From assembly GCA_005878685.1 (NCBI GenBank), contig VBLN01000071.1, forward strand, positions 1-12,694: a DNA stretch of 12,694 nt, read 5' to 3'. Shown piece by piece: positions 8,919 to 12,694 of this stretch. The DNA comes from Deltaproteobacteria bacterium (lineage in GTDB: Bacteria; Desulfobacterota; Binatia; UBA9968). The notes beneath the pieces were generated by a model. The model saw only the letters and a program-made list of their open reading frames with translations. It made no database searches and was not told the DNA's origin. Every line of letters starts with the position of its first letter. Within the stretch, counting starts at the first letter, position 1. The position numbers and the translations under genes are program-made.

Positions 8919-8963
8919 TATTTATATCGTTTACCGATATTATCGCTTGCCGAGATAAATAAT
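8917..8963 (+). promoter_or_regulatory. Nested MarR-type operator: two tandem 16-bp palindromic boxes inside a 47-bp dyad
   Basis: Box 1 is TATCGTTTACCGATAT (8925-8940) and box 2 is TATCGCTTGCCGAGAT (8941-8956), 16 bp apart with three differences. Each box is a TATCG-n5-CGA(T/G)A palindrome. Around both lies a larger dyad, ATTATTTATATCG (8917-8929) against CGAGATAAATAAT (8951-8963), with one mismatch in 13, centred on 8940. The right arm includes the A and T of the MarR start codon. The pattern is what one expects of an autoregulatory MarR operator holding two dimers. Binding of the protein encoded next door is inferred. Confidence 0.7.
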
Positions 8964-9423
8964 GAAACTGACGGGGAAAGAGAAAGCTCCCGACTACCAG
9001 ACGGTGGCCGAATTCCGCTATCGAATTCGGCGATACCTGCGATTCAGCGAGCAGGCCGCGCGGGCGGCAGGCCTAGAGCCCCAGCAGTACCAACTGCTTC
9101 TGTCCTTGAAGGGTTTGCCGGCCGGGAAGCAAAGCACGATAGGTGTCCTTGCGGAGCGCCTCCAACTCGAGCACCACAGCGCGGTGGAGCTGATAGACCG
9201 GCTGGAGGAGCGGCGTCTGGTCAGGCGCTCGCGGGACAGAATCGACCGCCGACAAGTCCTGATTCAAATCACGCCGAAGGGAGAAGGGCTTTTGCATGAC
9301 CTCGTGCTCCATCACCTGGAAGAGCTGGAGACTGTCGGGCCCGAGCTTGTCCGCGTGCTGAACAGGATACTTTCCCGCCCTGGCTTAACCGTGCGAAGAC
9401 TCAAGGCGGTCAACGACAAATAG
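8962..9423 (+). CDS. MarR-family transcriptional regulator
   Basis: This 153-residue protein has the MarR winged-helix layout. An N-terminal dimerisation helix is at about residues 12-35. The helix-turn-helix covers about residues 58-83 (TIGVLAERLQLEHHSAVELI, then DRLEERRLV). The wing, RDRIDRRQVLIQITPKG (91-107), carries the D-x-R-D/R-R pattern that ends MarR wings, and long C-terminal dimerisation helices follow. MarR proteins are dimeric repressors or activators that usually release DNA on binding small phenolic or other ligands. The start has only a weak GAGA ribosome site, which lies within the operator dyad. The permease gene begins 31 bases downstream in the same direction, so the regulator probably controls both itself and the transporter genes. 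Confidence 0.9.
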   Translation: MKLTGKEKAPDYQTVAEFRYRIRRYLRFSEQAARAAGLEPQQYQLLLSLKGLPAGKQSTIGVLAERLQLEHHSAVELIDRLEERRLVRRSRDRIDRRQVLIQITPKGEGLLHDLVLHHLEELETVGPELVRVLNRILSRPGLTVRRLKAVNDK

Positions 9424-9454
9424 CGCTCAATGAAACCAACCGGAGGTTCATGTC

Positions 9455-10303
9455 ATGGCAGAGCAAAGTCAAGAAGGAGAACTGCTCTTAGACGTTAGAG
9501 TCGCAGAATCCTCGTGGATCCATAAGTTTTATTTAAACCAGGAAAAGAAAATCCTGGGGACCTTTTCCTCGGTCCTCTTCCTGATCGCATGGGAATTGGT
9601 CGGCAATACTTTTCAACTCATCAACCCCATGTTCATGAGCGCCCCATCGCTTATCTGGAAGGCCGGGTATCAAATGTTTGCCTCGGGAGAGATCTGGAAT
9701 GATCTGTACGTAAGCGGCGTCGAGTTTCTCTGGGGGTACCTGCTCTCAGTTTTCGTGGCCATCCCGTTCGGGATCGCGGTGGGATGGTACAAAAAGATGG
9801 CCTACATCTTCGACCCTTTCATTAACGCGATGAACGCCACCCCGCGCGTTGCCCTTTTGCCCCTGGTGATTATCTGGTTGGGAATCGGTATTCCCTCCAA
9901 AATCGGCATCATTTTTCTCGGGGCGGTGATCCCAGTATTGGTGAACACGCGCGACGGAGTAAAAACAACGCCGGCAAATCTGCTGAGCGCCGCAAGGAGC
10001 TTTGGCGCTTCTGAGTGGCAGGTCTTCAGAACCGTTGTCCTGCCCTCGACAGTGCCTTTTTTCCTCACGGGCATGAGGCTCGGAGTCGGCAGGGCCCTGG
10101 TTGGCGTGTTAGTAGGGGAACTCTATGCCGCCACCGCCGGTATTGGGTTCATGATCACGGTTGCCGGCGCAACTTTCCAGACGGATAAAGTCTTTGTGGG
10201 CATCCTGATATTTGCGCTGAGCGGGATGATGTCTATGGAATTGCTTTCCGCAGTGGAGAGGCGGTTCGACAAGTGGCGCCCGAAGGTGGGAGCGCAACAG
10301 TAA
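9455..10303 (+). CDS. ABC transporter permease, NitT/TauT/SsuC type
   Basis: The 282-residue inner-membrane protein has about six hydrophobic segments, including residues 34-54, 92-111, 134-162, 208-229 and 246-262. It carries the ABC permease EAA loop at 179-198 (AARSFGASEWQVFRTVVLPS, with Gly184 and the terminal LP), which couples to an ATPase. NATPRVALLPLVIIWLGIG just before it is typical of SsuC/TauC/NrtB permeases. GGAGG lies eight bases before the ATG at 9455. An out-of-frame ATG at 9450 is ignored because its frame closes quickly. The gene follows the MarR gene by 31 bp and precedes a small membrane protein gene by 48 bp. No cognate ATPase gene is present on either side. Any of the three binding proteins in the window could be its partner; the nearest is the one at 11081-12094 on the other strand. 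Confidence 0.92.
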   Translation: MAEQSQEGELLLDVRVAESSWIHKFYLNQEKKILGTFSSVLFLIAWELVGNTFQLINPMFMSAPSLIWKAGYQMFASGEIWNDLYVSGVEFLWGYLLSVFVAIPFGIAVGWYKKMAYIFDPFINAMNATPRVALLPLVIIWLGIGIPSKIGIIFLGAVIPVLVNTRDGVKTTPANLLSAARSFGASEWQVFRTVVLPSTVPFFLTGMRLGVGRALVGVLVGELYAATAGIGFMITVAGATFQTDKVFVGILIFALSGMMSMELLSAVERRFDKWRPKVGAQQ

Positions 10304-10351
10304 TCCCGTCGTGGTCGGATTGATGACCTAGCCGTCCCAAAAGAGCGTGTG

Positions 10352-10567
10352 ATGGACTTGCCGATTATGGCGGTGCTTGGGATTTGCGCCGTCCTGCTCT
10401 ATTTCTCGGCCTGGCTTCCTAAAGTCGAAACGTGGCGACAACTTTCGCGAGGATACAAGATTCTGTGCGCCTTCCTGCTGATCCTGACCGCGCTAACGTT
10501 GCTTCAGTACGTCTTCACCAGCTCCTATCTCGAGCGCTATGTTCTTTCCCACACCAAACTCTACTGA
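10352..10567 (+). CDS. Small two-helix membrane protein of unknown function
   Basis: The 71-residue product is not recognised. It shows two strongly hydrophobic segments, about residues 3-22 (LPIMAVLGICAVLLYFSAWL) and 34-57 (KILCAFLLILTALTLLQYVF). They are joined by a short polar loop, PKVETWRQLSRG, and followed by a tail, SSYLERYVLSHTKLY. The basic loop between the helices suggests it lies in the cytoplasm. The ATG at 10352 is chosen because AAGAG sits six bases upstream; a GTG one codon earlier is also possible. It lies 48 bp downstream of the permease in the same direction, so it may be an accessory subunit or an unrelated small protein. Its last seven bases overlap the end of the convergent VOC gene. 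It could be a chance reading frame, but the clean two-helix pattern and operon position argue for a real gene. Confidence 0.6.
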   Translation: MDLPIMAVLGICAVLLYFSAWLPKVETWRQLSRGYKILCAFLLILTALTLLQYVFTSSYLERYVLSHTKLY

Positions 10568-10986
10568 TTTCCATCTTTAGACGTTGAGCGATTCAATTTC
10601 CTCTCATCTCCGATTGGAGCCGTGCCCACCCAATGACCTAAATCGACCACGATGCCCTCGGGCCCCTTGAATTTCACCTCGTAGTGCGCCGAACTGCCCA
10701 GTTCGAGGGTGGCGATCTGCTTCGCCCCGTTCGACTCAAGCAGGCGACTGCTCTCCGCTTCGTTCTCGACCGTAAAGCCGATGTGATCGATGCCAGATCG
10801 GGCAGGCTCTCCGTCCGGCGACGTAGTTCTAATCGGCAGCACTGTGATGTTGATCGCTCCGTCGGAAAGATCAATGGCGCCGTTCTTTCGCCGCTGCGTG
10901 ACCTCCATCTCCAGGGAATTCACAAAGAAATTCGCCATGGCTTCCACATCGGTCGCCCGATAGGCAATATGTCGGATTTTTGGCAT
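10561..10986 (-). CDS. VOC family protein (glyoxalase / methylmalonyl-CoA epimerase-like)
   Basis: This 141-residue protein has the two beta-alpha-beta-beta-beta modules of the vicinal oxygen chelate fold. Module 1 starts IRHIAYRATDVEAMANFFVN, and module 2 starts SGIDHIGFTVENEAESSRLL. Likely metal ligands are His6 and His68 at the start of each module and an acidic residue near the end (D115 in GIVVDLGHW, where many members have Glu). VOC enzymes include lyases, epimerases and dioxygenases, and the reaction here cannot be assigned. The ribosome site AGGAGGT lies six bases before the ATG at 10986, and a near-consensus promoter precedes it. Its end overlaps the small membrane protein gene on the other strand by 7 bp. 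It is unrelated in detail to the VOC fragment at 3610-3774. Confidence 0.85.
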   Translation of the reverse strand: MPKIRHIAYRATDVEAMANFFVNSLEMEVTQRRKNGAIDLSDGAINITVLPIRTTSPDGEPARSGIDHIGFTVENEAESSRLLESNGAKQIATLELGSSAHYEVKFKGPEGIVVDLGHWVGTAPIGDERKLNRSTSKDGNQ

Positions 10987-11034
10987 CGTCCTACCTCCTG
11001 ATCAGTCTTGTGAACCACACACTGGCTTTAGCGG

Positions 11035-11064
11035 ATTCTATGAGAGCCTCCGTGGGGCTGTCAA
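11035..11064 (-). promoter_or_regulatory. Near-consensus sigma-70 promoter for the VOC gene
   Basis: On the minus strand TTGACA (11064-11059, perfect) is followed by an 18-base spacer and TAGAAT (11040-11035, 5 of 6). The predicted start near 11028 gives a 41-base leader ending with AGGAGGT before the ATG. This is the best promoter match in the window, and it separates the VOC gene from the binding-protein gene upstream on the same strand. Confidence 0.7.
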
Positions 11065-11080
11065 GCTATGCCGTTGTCCG

Positions 11081-12094
11081 CTATTTGCCCCCGTAAACCC
11101 TTTCAAAGAATTTTTCGTTCTCGAGATTCTTGAGCCAACTCGAATCGATCATCTCTTCGGCTTTGACGGATACCACCTTGGGGTTTTGTCCCGCGACGTA
11201 TTTAAGGACGGTCCTCGTGCCCTCCACGGTGGGATACGGCTTCCTGTCCAATTCTTCCAGCGCCTCGAGGTAGAAATCCTCGGCATCCTCTGCCTTAGCC
11301 AACCTTAAGTTTCTTGCGATGATCTCCTTCACGCTCTGCTTATTTTCCTTGTTGAAGGTATAGGCGTATCCCTCCACCACCGCACGCGTGAAATTCTCCC
11401 CGATCTTGGCTCGATTTGTCACAAAATCCTTTCGGGCAGCGAGCACGGTATTTTGGTACGGGATCTTGGCTTGGTTGAGGTTCAGAAGCGAACTGTATCC
11501 CTTGCTGAGCATGACCTTCGTGGCCACACGCTGCAGCATAGCCCCATCGAGCCCTTTTGCTTCAAGCGCCGCCATCCGTTCCGGATCCAGCCCGGTTTGG
11601 AGGAGGATGATATGGTCTTGCTTAAGATTGAGGCTCAGGTGCTCCAAAGCGATCAGGGCCGAAATGTGTGACGACCCGCCGAAGCGAGCGGTCCCGATTC
11701 TCTTCCCCTTCAGGTCAGCCGCCTTTTTAATGTTAGGTTGGGTGACCAAAGTGAATGGCGAAGTGTTGCTGAGACCCAGAAACATGATGATTTTCTCACC
11801 GCCAGCGATCAAACTGGCGAGCGCCGCCGGCGCATTGGCCGCGATCTCGATTTCCCCCGCAGCCAGCATCTGGGCGACGAGGGATCCTCCGCTTACGAAA
11901 ATCAATTGAACGTCAAGTCCGTACTTGTCAAAGATCTTTTTATCCTTCGCCACCCATAGCGGTGTGTTGTGCGGGGTCGCTGTCGAGACGGCAATCCTAA
12001 GCCGTGCCCTGGTGGTTTGCGCCTGGGAAGGCCAAGCGAACACCAGCGTCGCGAGGAAAAATAGGACGATCACCGTTCTGGATCTTTTCGGCAT
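11081..12094 (-). CDS. NMT1/THI5-like ABC transporter substrate-binding protein 3 (NitT/TauT/SsuA class)
   Basis: This 337-residue exported protein has a clear signal peptide: MPKRSR, a hydrophobic stretch at about 7-21 and an SQA cleavage motif ending at A25. Lobe 1 shows STATPHNTPLWVAKDKKIFD, then KYGLDVQLIFVSGGSLVAQM. The lobe switch follows IKKAADLKGKRIGTARFGGS, and lobe 2 contains DPERMAALEAKGLDGAML, all typical of the class. GGGGAG lies about ten bases before the ATG at 12094. The ligand is unknown. It is the binding protein closest to the permease at 9455-10303, although on the opposite strand, with the VOC gene between them. The intergenic region upstream is shared with the divergent MpaB-like gene, so the two may be co-regulated. 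Confidence 0.9.
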   Translation of the reverse strand: MPKRSRTVIVLFFLATLVFAWPSQAQTTRARLRIAVSTATPHNTPLWVAKDKKIFDKYGLDVQLIFVSGGSLVAQMLAAGEIEIAANAPAALASLIAGGEKIIMFLGLSNTSPFTLVTQPNIKKAADLKGKRIGTARFGGSSHISALIALEHLSLNLKQDHIILLQTGLDPERMAALEAKGLDGAMLQRVATKVMLSKGYSSLLNLNQAKIPYQNTVLAARKDFVTNRAKIGENFTRAVVEGYAYTFNKENKQSVKEIIARNLRLAKAEDAEDFYLEALEELDRKPYPTVEGTRTVLKYVAGQNPKVVSVKAEEMIDSSWLKNLENEKFFERVYGGK

Positions 12095-12152
12095 CTTATC
12101 ACGCTCCCCAATGAGTCTTTGAATATAGTCTCACATCCTCCCCCGACACCAC

Positions 12153-12180
12153 AATCTAGCCGGCCAGCTTGTCATACCAA
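12153..12180 (-). promoter_or_regulatory. Candidate promoter for substrate-binding protein 3
   Basis: On the minus strand TTGGTA (12180-12175, 4 of 6) and TAGATT (12158-12153, 4 of 6) are 16 bases apart. The start would be near 12146 with a leader of about 50 bases. A stand-alone -10-like TATATT (12127-12122) is an alternative without a good -35. Confidence 0.35.
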
Positions 12181-12200
12181 TAAAGCAGACATGTTCTCTA

Positions 12201-12229
12201 TTGTGAATCGCTCCAAATGGTCTTAGGTT
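12201..12229 (+). promoter_or_regulatory. Candidate promoter for the MpaB-like gene
   Basis: TTGTGA (12201-12206, 4 of 6) and TAGGTT (12224-12229, 3 of 6) are 17 bases apart. The match is weak, but it is the best on this strand between the two divergent genes. Confidence 0.3.
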
Positions 12230-12259
12230 TGAGATAGATGATCCAGGAGAATGCTTAAG

Positions 12260-12694
12260 ATGGGCCGCTTGACAGATAGCGGTCAGGTCGGCGAGCGTTT
12301 CTTCTCGCCAGAGATGACGATCTGGCGCATAGACCGCGAGATGGCGCTGCTGCTGGGAGGAGGCCGCGCGCTGCTGATGCAGCTCGCTCATCCCAAGGTC
12401 GCCGCGGGAGTAGCCGATTACAGCCATTTCCGCGAAGATCCGCTTGCCCGTCTGTACCGAACCATGAACACGATGTGGTCCATCGTATTTGACCAAGAGT
12501 CCGAGGCGCGCGCGTCACTCGGGCGCGTAACCGATATCCACAGGAGGGTTCAAGGACTTATTCAAGCGGGAGAACCTTTGCCTCCAGGAACCCCCTACGA
12601 CGCGCTTGACCCTGCGCTTCTTCTTTGGGTCCACGCCACGCTCGTTGACTCGGCGCTCCTCACCTACGATCTTTTCGTCGAGCCGTTATCTTCG
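12260..12694 (+). CDS. MpaB-like oxygenase (DUF2236), N-terminal part, cut by window edge
   Basis: The plus strand encodes 145 residues that run off the right end. The block GGGRALLMQLAHPKVAAGVA (residues 33-52) followed by DYSHFREDPLARL, the IHRRVQGL segment (93-100) and LLWVHATLVDSALL (121-134) are the core motifs of the MpaB/DUF2236 catalytic domain. The conserved histidines in AHP (His44), IHRRV (His94) and WVHATL (His125) are in the expected places. Relatives include fungal MpaB, which cleaves a farnesyl side chain, and the bacterial latex-clearing enzymes, which use haem; most bacterial members are uncharacterised. The ATG at 12260 has AGGAGA nine bases upstream. An in-frame ATG at 12251 would abut that site and is less likely. 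It is divergent from substrate-binding protein 3. Confidence 0.88.
   Translation, partial: MGRLTDSGQVGERFFSPEMTIWRIDREMALLLGGGRALLMQLAHPKVAAGVADYSHFREDPLARLYRTMNTMWSIVFDQESEARASLGRVTDIHRRVQGLIQAGEPLPPGTPYDALDPALLLWVHATLVDSALLTYDLFVEPLSS

Overview
The window looks like a bacterial chromosome of mid to high-50s percent G+C (judged by eye) from an uncultivated soil or subsurface lineage. The gene set points that way: three NMT1/THI5-like (NitT/TauT/SsuA-type) substrate-binding proteins, an MmgE/PrpD protein, an MpaB-like (DUF2236) oxygenase, a luciferase-like oxidoreductase and VOC proteins. Such mixtures are common in Binatota, Tectomicrobia, Rokubacteria and similar Desulfobacterota-like groups. 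This placement is an inference from gene content, because no rRNA or other strong marker is present.

Layout. The left edge carries the N-terminal 219 residues of an MmgE/PrpD-family protein (minus strand, off the edge). A gene-free stretch (660-1063) follows and holds a degenerate intergenic repeat and a hairpin. Next is an MNT nucleotidyltransferase/HEPN toxin-antitoxin pair whose HEPN half is frameshifted (1064-1710). Then come substrate-binding protein 1 (plus, 1937-2908), a class I methyltransferase (minus), a VOC fragment missing its N-terminal half (minus), and substrate-binding protein 2 (minus, 3880-4848). Divergent from the last is a complete AcnA-type aconitase (5017-7719), followed after 4 bp by a luciferase-like flavin oxidoreductase. 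A MarR regulator (8962-9423) sits behind a nested operator and appears to lead an operon with a NitT/TauT-type permease and a two-helix membrane protein of 71 residues. That last gene runs into a convergent VOC gene with a 7-bp overlap. Substrate-binding protein 3 (minus, 11081-12094) and the first 145 residues of an MpaB-like oxygenase (plus, off the right edge) close the window.

How the parts fit. The aconitase is a housekeeping TCA enzyme surrounded by what look like accessory transport and catabolic genes. The three binding proteins and one permease belong to the same transporter class, but no ABC ATPase is visible, so any complete transporter must borrow an ATPase from elsewhere. The MarR protein most likely represses itself and the permease downstream. 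Good sigma-70-like promoters can be read before substrate-binding proteins 1 and 2, the MarR gene and the intact VOC gene, so much of the window is probably transcribed as short independent units.

The items most worth a second look are the frameshifted HEPN gene beside an intact-looking MNT gene, the nested 47-bp dyad that covers the MarR start codon, and the small membrane protein after the permease. I found no CRISPR array, tRNA, rRNA, transposase or convincing rho-independent terminator.
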